A DNA stretch of 64,000 bases, taken from assembly GCF_900104775.1 (NCBI RefSeq), contig NZ_FNSA01000003.1, positions 2,046,001 to 2,110,000 of the forward strand, given 5' to 3'. This DNA is from Tsukamurella tyrosinosolvens. GTDB lineage: Bacteria > Actinomycetota > Actinomycetes > Mycobacteriales > Mycobacteriaceae. The notes below the pieces were generated by a model. That model searched no databases. It was not told where the DNA came from and was given only the letters and a program-made list of their open reading frames with translations. A program made the position numbers and the translations under genes. Shown one piece after another: positions 25,506 to 33,569 of the stretch. Numbering within the stretch: position 1 is the first letter of the stretch; the number at the start of each line of letters is the position of its first letter.

Positions 25506-26524
25506 CGGCGGCCTCCACTCTGCCCCGGAGCGACGGCAACGGGCTTGGCCTGCACATCCAGGTCGAGGACCTTGCCGGAGGGCGTGTCCTTGATCGCACG
25601 ACGCAGGGTCTCGATGAGGTCGGATACCTGTTGTCCGTTGCGGGCGGCGTCGGGCATCGATGACGTGGCGCGCCGTTCGAGGTCGACCAGGACACTGAGC
25701 GTCGGTGCGAGCGGGCGCAGGGACGCGAAGAGCTGTGCCAGGTCCGGAGCCGTGAGCTTCTGCAGGGCTGCGATCGACGCCGTTTGGCTCTGAGCGTATC
25801 CGGGCGTGTCCGGGCCGCGCCAGTCCCACAGCAGCTTCAGTGAGGTGAGTACGTCGTCCGTGGAAGCGCCGATCCCGCGGAGGGCGCTCGCGAGGATTGG
25901 GAGGGTTCGCGAGGTCGGGACGGTCTGGGTCTCGGCGTTGGCCTGGGCAAGCGCACCGAGGGCACGCACGAGGGGGAGGAGGCCTTTCGATGCGGTGTCG
26001 GCCTGGCGGAGCAGGTCGGACATGTACGGGCGGAACGCCGTGGATTCGACATCCGCCAGTGCTCTGAGCAGTCCCGACATCGTCGAGTCCGCTGGCGCGG
26101 CGGCGGGTTGGATTCTGGCGCCGTTGCGCACGGGCCGCCCCGATGTCGACGGTGTGATTTGGATGGAGGTGATACCGAACAGGTTGTTCGGAGCGAAGTC
26201 GGCGGTGAAAGCGTCCGTGAGGCCGCTGACCTTGTACGGAGTCAGATCGATCGCGATGCCGAGGCGCCCGGATCCATCCTGGCCGATCTGTTTCACCGTG
26301 CCGATCTGCACGCCGTTCATCTCGACCACCGTTCCGCTGTTGATGCCGGGTGCGACGCTGGAGGTGAGGAGTGTGATCCGCATCGGGTCGGGACGCAGCA
26401 GGGCGGAGAGGCCCCACCACAGCAGAGCGAGGACGAGGAGAACGGCGACGGCGATGGCGCCACGGCGCACGAGTACGTCGGGTTCGGTGGTCATGCCCGG
26501 CACGGGCGATGTCGAGGCGGCCAC
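25502..26524 (-). CDS. mceA: MceA-type MlaD-domain lipid-transport protein
   Basis: 340 residues from GTG 26524, two bases after the yrbEB stop and behind AGGGGGT; ATG 26494 is an alternative start. Membrane helix (GAIAVAVLLVLALLWWGLSA), MlaD domain (GTVVEMNGVQIGTVKQIGQD; FGITSIQITP) and helical C-terminal half. It is the first Mce protein of the operon. Substrate specificity (mycolic or fatty acid, sterol) cannot be inferred from this sequence. Confidence 0.88.
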   Translation of the reverse strand: MAASTSPVPGMTTEPDVLVRRGAIAVAVLLVLALLWWGLSALLRPDPMRITLLTSSVAPGINSGTVVEMNGVQIGTVKQIGQDGSGRLGIAIDLTPYKVSGLTDAFTADFAPNNLFGITSIQITPSTSGRPVRNGARIQPAAAPADSTMSGLLRALADVESTAFRPYMSDLLRQADTASKGLLPLVRALGALAQANAETQTVPTSRTLPILASALRGIGASTDDVLTSLKLLWDWRGPDTPGYAQSQTASIAALQKLTAPDLAQLFASLRPLAPTLSVLVDLERRATSSMPDAARNGQQVSDLIETLRRAIKDTPSGKVLDLDVQAKPVAVAPGQSGGRR

Positions 26525-26526
26525 AT

Positions 26527-27384
26527 CTACCCCCTGAAGACCACGGACGAGTTGAACCCCCAGGTCACGGTCGTGAGGATCATGTCCAGCACGACGATGA
26601 ACACCAAGGAGGCACGGACCGCGCGGCCGGACGCCACGCCGACTCCTTCCGGGCCGCCGGCGGCGAAGAAGCCCTGATAGCAGTGGATCAGGATCACCAC
26701 TACGAGGAAGATGATCACCTTGATCATGGCGGCGAGAACGTCTGCCCCGGTGAGGAACTGCCGGAAGTAGTGGTTGTAGGTGCCTTCCGATTCGCCCTGC
26801 ACGACGGTGACGATCATGTTGCAGGCGAAGAAGCTGACCACGATGGCGATGAGGAAGGTCGGCATGACGGCGATGAGTCCGGCCAGAACTCGTGTGCTCA
26901 CGACGAAGGAGATCGATCGCAGGCCCAGAGATTCGATCGCGTCGATCTCCTCATTGATCCGCATGGCACCGATTTCCGCGGTCATGCGGCATCCGGCCTG
27001 ACCGGCGAAAGCGGCTGCGGCGAGCAACGGCGCGAACTCGCGGGTGATGGCCAGAGCGCTCACTGATCCCGTGAGTGAGCCGAGACCGAGGAGATTGAGC
27101 GTCGCGAACGCCTGCACAGCCACGGTGCCGCCCATCGCGAGGCCGAGCACCATCGTCACGAGCGAGGTTCCGCCGCCGACGATGACCGCACCCCGCCCCC
27201 AGGTGAGGTCGGTGACCGTACTGATCGTCTGACGGCTGTAGTGCCGTGCGGCGTGGGGGGTCATCGCGACAGCCGAGATCGAGAAGCTCATCACGTGTCC
27301 CGTCCGCGAGAGGAGTGAGCGCACGAGAGACAGCACCCGGGCGATCGTGCGGGTGCCGGGCGGGCGGTAAGTCGCTATTGACAT
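26527..27384 (-). CDS. yrbEB: YrbEB-type Mce permease
   Basis: 285 residues, MlaE-family integral membrane protein with about six hydrophobic spans. The family signature EIGAMRINEEIDAIESLG, which contacts the ATPase MceG/MlaF, is at about residues 136-153. It forms the inner-membrane channel with YrbEA. The ATPase is not in this window, as expected, since mceG is normally encoded elsewhere. Its ATG overlaps the stop of a 23-codon frame that bridges it to yrbEA. Confidence 0.93.
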   Translation of the reverse strand: MSIATYRPPGTRTIARVLSLVRSLLSRTGHVMSFSISAVAMTPHAARHYSRQTISTVTDLTWGRGAVIVGGGTSLVTMVLGLAMGGTVAVQAFATLNLLGLGSLTGSVSALAITREFAPLLAAAAFAGQAGCRMTAEIGAMRINEEIDAIESLGLRSISFVVSTRVLAGLIAVMPTFLIAIVVSFFACNMIVTVVQGESEGTYNHYFRQFLTGADVLAAMIKVIIFLVVVILIHCYQGFFAAGGPEGVGVASGRAVRASLVFIVVLDMILTTVTWGFNSSVVFRG

Positions 27385-27455
27385 CAGAGGATCTCGTCTT
27401 CGTTCGGTCCGGGTGGGGTAACCGCTCGCGGGCAGGTGCGGCGCATGATGTCCAT
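27384..27455 (-). CDS. Possible 23-residue bridging peptide between yrbEA and yrbEB
   Basis: The 70-base gap between the two permease genes is exactly filled by an open frame whose ATG shares a base with the yrbEA stop (TGATG) and whose TGA shares a base with the yrbEB start (TGATG). Residues run MDIMRRTCPRAVTPPGPNED then EIL. It is too short for homology. It may serve only to carry ribosomes from one permease to the next, or may be chance. Confidence 0.35.
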   Translation of the reverse strand: MDIMRRTCPRAVTPPGPNEDEIL

Positions 27456-28339
27456 CAGCCCACCCGCATCGGGAAGAACACGGTGTAGGCCTGCGTCAGA
27501 GCGAAATTGAGCACGATGATTCCCACCGTCGAGACCACGACGGTGGCGTTCACGGCGTCGGCGACTCCTCGTGCTCCGCCCTTGGCCTCCAGGCCGTGGT
27601 GGCAGCCCACGATCGCAATGATCGCGCCGAACAGGGCCGCCTTGAAGACGGAGAACAGGAGGTCGAGGAGACTGGCGTACGCGCCGAAGCTCAACCAGTA
27701 ACTACCTGGAGTCACGTCCTGTCCCAGGACCGCGACGTAGAACCCCGCGACGACCCCGACGACGACGATGAACAGGTTGAGCAACGGGGCGACGATGATC
27801 GCTGCGATCGCGCGCGGTGCGACCAGCCGATTGACCGGGTCGATGCCCATCGCGCGCAGCGCATCGACTTCCTCGCGGATGGTTCGCGCTCCGAGATCCG
27901 CCGCGATCGCCGAGGCGCCGGCTCCACCGAGGAGCAGTCCGGCCGCCAACGGTGCGGCCTGTTGGATCACCGCCAGGCCGCTGGCGGCGCCGAGTAAGGA
28001 TTCCGCTCCGATCTGTCGGACGATGCCGCCGACCTGGATGGTGACGATCACGCCAAAGGGGATGGCCATCAGAAACGCCGGGACCGCGGTGACCGACACC
28101 AGGAACCACGCCTGAATGACGGTCTCCTTGAAGGGCAGTCGCAGTCGCAGCGTGTCCATCACGACCGCGTACAGCGTCATCGCCGCGAGTAGCGAGGAGC
28201 GTCCCAGCGTACGGACGGGACCGAGTGCGTTGCGGTCGAAGTTGTCCCGGAAGATGCTGGCCCGCCCGGGCCGGCGTTGCGGGGAACCCTCGTCGGGCCC
28301 TCCCGTCGGCGCGCGGTCGTGCAGATCGCTCGTCATCAT
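27455..28339 (-). CDS. yrbEA: YrbEA-type Mce permease
   Basis: 294 residues, MlaE family. A cytosolic basic start of about 40 residues precedes five to six membrane helices. The coupling-helix signature REEVDALRAMGIDPVNRLVA is at about residues 160-179. It pairs with YrbEB as the permease of the Mce lipid importer. Only 15 bases separate its start from the SRPBCC-protein gene upstream, so that gene and the permeases share a transcript. Confidence 0.93.
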   Translation of the reverse strand: MMTSDLHDRAPTGGPDEGSPQRRPGRASIFRDNFDRNALGPVRTLGRSSLLAAMTLYAVVMDTLRLRLPFKETVIQAWFLVSVTAVPAFLMAIPFGVIVTIQVGGIVRQIGAESLLGAASGLAVIQQAAPLAAGLLLGGAGASAIAADLGARTIREEVDALRAMGIDPVNRLVAPRAIAAIIVAPLLNLFIVVVGVVAGFYVAVLGQDVTPGSYWLSFGAYASLLDLLFSVFKAALFGAIIAIVGCHHGLEAKGGARGVADAVNATVVVSTVGIIVLNFALTQAYTVFFPMRVG

Positions 28340-28354
28340 CCGCCGTCGCCTCGC

Positions 28355-28927
28355 TCACCCTCTCGGATCAGGTTGAAGCGCCAGCCACAGAAAGACCTTC
28401 ATGAACGGCCTGACTGCGAACGCGGTCCAGCGCAGGGGGAACCAGCCGACCCATTTCGGCGTGATGGCGACGGTCCAGGTCACAGACGTCCCGTCCCCGT
28501 CCGAGACGACGAACCGTTGTGCGAAGGCCGCGATGGTCAGCGGAACCGAAACTCCACGCCCCGCGGTGATGAGCAGACGCCCGGTCTCGGACTCGAGCAC
28601 CTGCTCGCGGAAAGCGAACAACAGCGCCCGCACCGTTCGGCTTCCGTCGTCCTCGACGACTGGGCCGGAAACGAGCGGGACGAATCCGAACAATTGCTTG
28701 GTGCTGATCAGCGCCCACAGCTCGTCGGGCTTCATTCGGGGCGAGACCTTGACCGTGACGGTGGCCGCCCACGATGCTTCCCGGTCGAGGAACTGCGTTA
28801 CCTCCTGGGGCCGTGACACCGCGAAACGATCGGGCCCCCGCCGGCCTCGAGCGAGCAGCATGAGGATCAGCGCTCCGATCGCCGCCGCCGCGATCACGGC
28901 GCCGATCGCTGACAGAAACAACGTCAT
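28355..28927 (-). CDS. Membrane-anchored SRPBCC-like protein, first gene of the mce operon
   Basis: 190 residues from ATG 28927, which follows GGGAGG. One N-terminal membrane helix (FLSAIGAVIAAAAIGALIL) is followed by a START/SRPBCC-type sequence (SWAATVTVKVSPRMKPDELW, SETGRLLITAGRGVSVP, VSDGDGTSVTWTVAITPKWV). SRPBCC domains enclose a hydrophobic pocket that often binds lipids, sterols or aromatics. Its place as first gene before yrbEA suggests it handles the transported lipid at the membrane. The SRPBCC call rests on pattern and length. Confidence 0.7.
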   Translation of the reverse strand: MTLFLSAIGAVIAAAAIGALILMLLARGRRGPDRFAVSRPQEVTQFLDREASWAATVTVKVSPRMKPDELWALISTKQLFGFVPLVSGPVVEDDGSRTVRALLFAFREQVLESETGRLLITAGRGVSVPLTIAAFAQRFVVSDGDGTSVTWTVAITPKWVGWFPLRWTAFAVRPFMKVFLWLALQPDPRG

Positions 28928-29036
28928 AGGACCTCCCGAAGCAAGTGCGTCGAGCACCCCGGCGACGAACGCTCGTCGGGGCGCGCTTGGACTGGCGAAT
29001 CTGGTCGAAGCGCCTCTGTACGGGGCGCTTTCGCGA

Positions 29037-29103
29037 ACTGCGAACGCAGTACCTGACTCGACGGTAAGATCAAATCACAGAGTGAATGAGACGTCAATCA
29101 CTC
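29037..29103. promoter_or_regulatory. Divergent mce / DoxX-like promoter region with two operator-like repeats
   Basis: Minus strand: TTGACG (29097-29092), 17 bases, TTTGAT (29074-29069) forms a plausible promoter for the SRPBCC-mce operon. GAGTGA (29080-29085) and TCACTC (29098-29103) form an inverted repeat over its -35 and spacer. Plus strand: TAAGAT (29065-29070) is a candidate -10 for the DoxX-like gene, and the perfect repeat ACTGCG-AA-CGCAGT (29037-29050) lies at its -35. These are candidate sites for the two TetR proteins encoded at 18-19.4 kb. Confidence 0.55.
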
Positions 29104-29155
29104 CGTGCGATCAATCGATCGGACGACCTTCGAGACCTGCAGACAGGACGACGAC

Positions 29156-29557
29156 GTGAACACTGAATTGGTCAGCAAAGCAACGAGGAACGCGAAGGTC
29201 GCGGCACGAATCGCCCGCGTGGGCATCAGATGGATGACCATTGCGACAGGCTTCGGCGTGCTCGCCTCGGGGCTTGCCCACTTCATCTTCCCGGGGATGT
29301 TCCAGCGGGTGACACGACCGGTGTTTCCGGACGACACCGTCTATCGCGTTCAGGTGCACGGAGCGGCGGAGATGGCGATCGGGGCAGCGCTCATCGTCAA
29401 GGAGACGCGACCGGCTGGACTGGTGGGCGGCGCGGTCTACGGCGTCTATCTCGCTGAGCGGACTCTCTCGTGGCTCTCTCAGAGGCTCCGCCGCGCGGCG
29501 CCGGTGCCGGCACCGTCCTCCCCGTCAGCAGGAGCCGGGATCCGCCCGACCGAGTAG
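29156..29557 (+). CDS. DoxX-like small membrane protein
   Basis: 133 residues from GTG 29156. Hydrophobic spans run from TIATGFGVLASGLAHFIFPG and GAAEMAIGAALIVK to GLVGGAVYGVYLAERTL, consistent with a four-helix DoxX-type fold; VQVHGAAEMAIGAALI is a typical element. The C-terminus is Pro/Ser-rich. It is divergent from the mce operon and may be controlled by the same repressors. Function is unknown. Confidence 0.7.
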   Translation: MNTELVSKATRNAKVAARIARVGIRWMTIATGFGVLASGLAHFIFPGMFQRVTRPVFPDDTVYRVQVHGAAEMAIGAALIVKETRPAGLVGGAVYGVYLAERTLSWLSQRLRRAAPVPAPSSPSAGAGIRPTE

Positions 29558-29669
29558 TTCGCGGTCGACGAGGTCGCTCTGTTGCCGAGCGTGTGGTCTG
29601 AGGTGTCTCTCTTGAGGCCGGAGGAGGCTCCAGCGGATGTCGCCGGCCTAAGCCCGCGGATCCTGGTCG

Positions 29670-30602
29670 TCACGACGCCGCAGGTGAGTCCCTGTGGTGC
29701 ACAGCTCCGGCTCGGGACGGTCCGGCACGCAGGGTCGTTGCAAGCGTTGCAACGACAATGAACGCAATGCCCACTAACTGGCCGACGGTAGGGATATGGT
29801 GGTAGATCGCAATGTCTGTCAGCACGGCGACTGCGGGATTCACGAACGACAGCGCCGCAACCACCACGACGGACAGTGCCCGCACAGTGGCGTACAGGAT
29901 CCAGTACAGCAGGCCAGTGTGAATGCCCCCCATCGCCGCGATCCAGGTCCAGCTCGAACTCGACCAGTTCAGGTTCCCGGCGATAGGGAGGAGAACGGCC
30001 GCTCCGAGGGCGCATTGGATCAGTGTCATCACTTGGGGGTGGAGCCCCGTGGTCTCTCTCGCGAGAAAGGTCGCGAGAGCGTACAGCGCACCGGCGAGGA
30101 GCGCAGCGGCAACGCCGGCCCCATTACTGCCATTGAGTGCGAGACCGTGCGCGCTGACGAACTGGGTCGCTAACAGCAGCCCGACGAGCGCGACGGCGAG
30201 CCACCCCAGATCGGTTCTCCTGGGAAGTCTTCGGCTCGCCGCCGCGCCAAGGGCGACCAGAAAGAACGGCTCCGTGTGGTAAGCGACGGTGGCGACAGTC
30301 AGCGTGGTCGACTGGAACGCATGGAAGAGGAAGACCCAATTCGCCACGAGTGCCGCCCCGCCGATCAGCGTTAGAGCTACCGAGGCGCGGCTGTATGTGC
30401 TGGTGGTGAACGCCTTGGTCGCCCAACAGAGTGCGCCAAGCGCAACTACAGCGAAGACGCAGCGCCAAGCCGCGATGGCGATGGGAGTTGCGTCGGCGCG
30501 GAGGGAGAATGGGCCGATCGTGCCCCAGCCTGCCATGGCGAAGGCCAACAGAACCGTGGCGCGGGCTCGTCCAGGACACGTCGGAGCGGGTGAATCATGC
30601 AT
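29670..30602 (-). CDS. EamA/DMT-superfamily transporter
   Basis: 310 residues with about ten hydrophobic helices arranged as two EamA repeats (first from VLLAFAMAGWGTIGPFSLRA, second from LLAGALYALATFLARE). RhaT/YdcZ-type exporters of this family move small metabolites such as amino acids. It is divergent from a LysR gene with a 72-bp gap, the standard arrangement for a regulator and its exporter. Substrate is unknown. Confidence 0.88.
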   Translation of the reverse strand: MHDSPAPTCPGRARATVLLAFAMAGWGTIGPFSLRADATPIAIAAWRCVFAVVALGALCWATKAFTTSTYSRASVALTLIGGAALVANWVFLFHAFQSTTLTVATVAYHTEPFFLVALGAAASRRLPRRTDLGWLAVALVGLLLATQFVSAHGLALNGSNGAGVAAALLAGALYALATFLARETTGLHPQVMTLIQCALGAAVLLPIAGNLNWSSSSWTWIAAMGGIHTGLLYWILYATVRALSVVVVAALSFVNPAVAVLTDIAIYHHIPTVGQLVGIAFIVVATLATTLRAGPSRAGAVHHRDSPAAS

Positions 30603-30674
30603 AGCAAGATCGTGTCAGCCGCAAGCATTCAGGACTATTTCGAGGACCGCCGATGAACCGTTTAGAATTCATGA

Positions 30675-31577
30675 ATGATTGACGTTCTGGGCCTGCGAGT
30701 TCTGGTGGCGATCGCTGAAACTGGAAGCGTGACTGCTGCGGCCGCGGAGCTGGGATACAGCCCGTCGAACGTCACCCAACACCTCCGTCGCCTTGAGGCG
30801 AAGCTTCATACCCCGATGGTCGAACGTGTCGGGCGCGGCATCGTCCTCACGGATCAGGCGGCACGCCTGGTTCGACGTGGACGAAAGCTCCTTGACGAAC
30901 TCGACGACCTCGCGGTGGAAACGATGGCGCGGCCGTCGGGGCGGTTCGACGTCGCAGCGTTTCCGACCGCCATGCGAGGACTGCTGATCCCGACGGTCGC
31001 CGACTTGGTGCGCGACGAACCCGACCTTCGAGTGCAGCCACACGAATTGGAACCGGCCGCGGCGCTCGATCGGTTGCGTGCCGGCCGGGTGCGTGCTGCG
31101 GTCGTGAAGGAGTGGGGGGCCGCCGCGGCACTGGCGGACGGCTCGCTGATCACGTTCCCACTCGGTGTCGACCTCATCGACATCGTGCTGCCGCGTGCGC
31201 ATCCGATGGCGAACCGGCCTTCGCTGGAGCTCGTGGATCTCGTCGACCAGTCCTGGGCACTCACTCCCGAGGGGGAGCGGTCCTATCGTGACTGGTTCAT
31301 CAGCCATGAGAACGTTCTGGCGCTGAAGCCGCGGATGATCTACGAGGCCGCCGAGTTCTCGTCCTTGATTGGTTACGTCGAGCACAACCTTGCGGTCGCG
31401 GCCATCCCTCGTCTCGGCCGTGGACCGCTGCCTAGCGCTACAGTTGCGGTACCGCTGCGAGATCCGAGTGCTCGGAGAACCGTGTCCGTCGCAGTACGGG
31501 CGACCTCGCGCGACTCGGCCACGGTCGGGTGCGTTGTCGATGCCCTCCGGGTACGGGCCGCCGGAATCCTGTCGTAG
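30675..31577 (+). CDS. LysR-family transcriptional regulator
   Basis: 300 residues. The N-terminal helix-turn-helix is VLVAIAETGSVTAAAAELGY then SPSNVTQHLRRLEAKL, and the periplasmic-binding-like effector domain begins near residue 90 (GRFDVAAFPTAMRGLL). It is divergent from the EamA transporter gene, which it presumably controls. ATTCATGAAT, a 10-bp palindrome at 30667-30676, overlaps its own start codon. The effector is unknown. Confidence 0.9.
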   Translation: MIDVLGLRVLVAIAETGSVTAAAAELGYSPSNVTQHLRRLEAKLHTPMVERVGRGIVLTDQAARLVRRGRKLLDELDDLAVETMARPSGRFDVAAFPTAMRGLLIPTVADLVRDEPDLRVQPHELEPAAALDRLRAGRVRAAVVKEWGAAAALADGSLITFPLGVDLIDIVLPRAHPMANRPSLELVDLVDQSWALTPEGERSYRDWFISHENVLALKPRMIYEAAEFSSLIGYVEHNLAVAAIPRLGRGPLPSATVAVPLRDPSARRTVSVAVRATSRDSATVGCVVDALRVRAAGILS

Positions 31578-31604
31578 CGCGGAGTCATAGCCGAGACCGG
31601 CGGG

Positions 31605-31916
31605 TTAATCCCTCGATGGACCGAGGGGGCGTCGGGCGTCGGAGAGGGCGCTGGAGTGGAGGAAGCGTTGGACCACGTCGGCGGAGTGCAGGACGCGGTA
31701 GGGCACGCCGAGCCTGGCGGCGAGGAGTCGGATGGGGTCCGAGGTACCCGCGGACTGGCGGGCCGCCCAGATGAGTGCCGCGTTCATGCTGGGGAAGCCG
31801 GCGGGACGGGCCCAGGCGTCCCACGTGGGTGAGGCGATGGTGCCCACCCTCGCGCGACGCGGATTGCGAGCGCTTCGCGGCGATTGACGGCTTTGGTCCG
31901 GATTTCGCATGTGCAT
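31605..31916 (-). CDS. Small hypothetical protein
   Basis: 103 residues (ATG 31916; a second ATG two codons on). Basic N-terminus, then NAALIWAARQSAGTSDPIRL and LAARLGVPYRVLHSADVVQR, which look like ordinary helical protein. Third codon positions are strongly GC in this frame, supporting a real gene. I do not recognise a family. It is convergent with the LysR gene. Confidence 0.5.
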   Translation of the reverse strand: MHMRNPDQSRQSPRSARNPRRARVGTIASPTWDAWARPAGFPSMNAALIWAARQSAGTSDPIRLLAARLGVPYRVLHSADVVQRFLHSSALSDARRPLGPSRD

Positions 31917-32333
31917 TCTCCCTCAGTCGCTTTCGGTCTCCGGCGGGTCGCCGCTGCTGAATATCCACTCGCGCGTGTGCCGGCAGGGCGTTTTCCCGGG
32001 GTTGCTCGGGGTTGCACGCTCAGCGCTCCTGGCGTCGGCGAGGGTGGACCCGGGGGAGCGTATGAGGTTGCAACGCAGGATGATTCGAGGAATCGGCGGC
32101 GCGATCGCAAAAGCGCAACCGACGGCGAAGCACGTGTCGTGCTTCCGATGGTGTTGTCGCGCTTTCGTGTTCATTCGGTCGCTGTCATCGCTTCGGAGCA
32201 CCAGCCGTGGTGACCGGCTACGATGACGGTGTGCATCGCGTCTGCGTGGCTGCGGTGTCGAGCAAAATCGACCTTTCGTCCGAGGGCTGAAGCAGCTCGG
32301 CCCTCGTGCACTGAGTGACCGGTGGGAGTGCCC
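31917..32333. other. Intergenic stretch without a supportable gene
   Basis: About 400 bases. Several frames are open for around 100 codons, but none has coherent protein-like composition or a good start. No repeat, tRNA or terminator hairpin was seen. Confidence 0.5.
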
Positions 32334-32849
32334 GTGTCGACTCGAGCCTCATCGAGTACGCCCGATCGAGCCCTGCGCTGGAACGGGGCGTGTGTGGCGT
32401 TGATCGTCGCGGCGATCGCCACCGCGTTCATCGACGCCATCCCGGTCGAGGTGACGATCGGGTTGTGCGCGCTCGGCGTGATCGCGGGTCTCGTCGGCGT
32501 GCCGCTGTACATCGCTCATCTACTCGCCGGCTGGCGCTCCCCGCAGTCGTCGAAGGCGGCCACGGGGTCCGTTGCTGATGCGGCCCCTGTGGACACGGGC
32601 ACCGCGGAGCCGGCGGCGTCGGCGGTCGTGGAGCCCGACTCGGCACAGGCTCGTCCCGAGCCCGAGCCCGAGCCCGAGCCCGAGTCGGAGCCCGAGCCTG
32701 AGCCGGACGTTGAGGCGGAGGCTGAGCCGGAGCCTCAGGCCGAGCCGGAGCCCGCTGCGATCGAGGGGGAGGGGGACGAGACGCGCGAGGCGTCCGCCGA
32801 GCCGCCGCCCGCGCGGTGTTCATGCCATGGGTTGCCTGTCAGCGGATGA
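32334..32849 (+). CDS. Two-helix membrane protein with acidic Pro-Glu repeat tail
   Basis: 171 residues from GTG 32334, preceded by GGGAG; a GTG at 32322 is an alternative. Two membrane spans (GACVALIVAAIATAFIDAI and VTIGLCALGVIAGLVGVPLY) are followed by about 100 residues of low-complexity acidic sequence dominated by alternating Pro-Glu (roughly residues 105-145), coded by repeated GAGCCC hexamers. The tail ends with RCSCHG. No family was recognised. Such tails act as wall spacers or extended cytosolic arms. The repeat is likely length-variable between strains. Confidence 0.65.
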   Translation: MSTRASSSTPDRALRWNGACVALIVAAIATAFIDAIPVEVTIGLCALGVIAGLVGVPLYIAHLLAGWRSPQSSKAATGSVADAAPVDTGTAEPAASAVVEPDSAQARPEPEPEPEPESEPEPEPDVEAEAEPEPQAEPEPAAIEGEGDETREASAEPPPARCSCHGLPVSG

Positions 32850-32888
32850 AGGCGGCGACGGGGTCTGGATCGGCGTCCGGATAACGCA

Positions 32889-32918
32889 AAGAAGCCCCCT
32901 GTGAACAGGGGGCTTCTT
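32889..32918. terminator. Strong bidirectional terminator hairpin
   Basis: AAGAAGCCCCCTGT is repeated as its exact complement after a 2-base gap, with A- and T-rich ends on either side. It ends the membrane-protein gene on the plus strand and the tRNA cluster on the minus strand. Confidence 0.85.
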
Positions 32919-32920
32919 CG

Positions 32921-32995
32921 TGGTGCGCGATACTGGGATTGAACCAGTGACCTCTTCCGTGTCAGGGAAGCGCTCTCCCACTGAGCTAATCGCGC
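32921..32995 (-). tRNA. tRNA-Val (GAC)
   Basis: Minus strand. Acceptor GCGCGAT pairs with ATCGCGC, discriminator A, and CCA is encoded (32923-32921). The anticodon loop CTGACAC gives GAC. The TpsiC arm is CTGGTTCAATCCCAG. It is third in a leftward Gly-Cys-Val cluster. Confidence 0.95.
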
Positions 32996-33044
32996 TTACA
33001 TGAAGTGGCGCTCAGCCGCTCCGTTGCGGAGTGGCTGAGCGTGT

Positions 33045-33118
33045 TGGAGGCGGCGACGGGAATCGAACCCGTGTGCACGGCTTTGCAGGCCGTTGCCTCA
33101 CCACTCGGCCACACCGCC
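33045..33118 (-). tRNA. tRNA-Cys (GCA)
   Basis: Minus strand. Acceptor GGCGGTG pairs with CGCCGCC (one G-U), discriminator U, CCA encoded. The anticodon loop CTGCAAA gives GCA. TpsiC arm CGGGTTCGATTCCCG. Second in the Gly-Cys-Val cluster. Confidence 0.95.
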
Positions 33119-33135
33119 ACGGTAAGCCCACTTCG

Positions 33136-33208
33136 AGCGGATGACGGGATTCGAACCCGCGACCCTCACCTTGGCAAGGTGATGCGCTACCAACTGCGCT
33201 ACATCCGC
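33136..33208 (-). tRNA. tRNA-Gly (GCC)
   Basis: Minus strand. Acceptor GCGGATG pairs with CATCCGC, discriminator U, anticodon GCC. It differs from the tRNA-Gly at 9674-9745 by one extra D-loop base only. First gene of the Gly-Cys-Val cluster. Confidence 0.95.
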
Positions 33209-33467
33209 ATTCGTCCGGACCGGCGCTCGAAAGCGCCTTTCCGGTGCGAGAGAGAACACTACGTGAACATCGAGCGCTCTGCCAAATCGCCTGGTCACCC
33301 TGTGTTTCGTGCGCAGCCGGCGTGGTGGGGCGCACCCCGGAACAGCGTCGACTTACTGTTTCGGACAGTAGTCGCAGGTGGGGTACCCGATTACCCTTTC
33401 GCTCAGCGGTCGTGTTAGTGTTCTCTCTCGTTCGCCTCCCTGGTAACACGGAGGCGCGCACGAGTTC

Positions 33468-33539
33468 GGTCCTATGGCTCAGTGGGAGAGCGTCCCCTTC
33501 ACACGGGGAAGGTCGCTGGTTCGATCCCAGCTAGGACCA
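33468..33539 (+). tRNA. tRNA-Val (CAC)
   Basis: Plus strand. Acceptor GGTCCTA pairs with TAGGACC, discriminator A. The anticodon loop TTCACAC gives CAC. TpsiC arm CTGGTTCGATCCCAG. CCA is not encoded (next bases CCG). It is divergent from the Gly-Cys-Val cluster. Confidence 0.95.
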
Positions 33540-33543
33540 CCGA

Positions 33544-33569
33544 AAAACCGCCTGGTGACAGGCGGTTTT
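33544..33569 (+). terminator. Terminator after tRNA-Val (CAC)
   Basis: AAAACCGCCTG and its complement around a GTGA loop, ending in TTTT then CTTCG. It is a classical intrinsic terminator a few bases after the tRNA. Confidence 0.9.

Noticed and set aside
31884-32213. 109-codon plus-strand frame upstream of the Pro-Glu membrane protein
   Set aside because: Overlaps two other equally open frames, no protein-like features or ribosome site.
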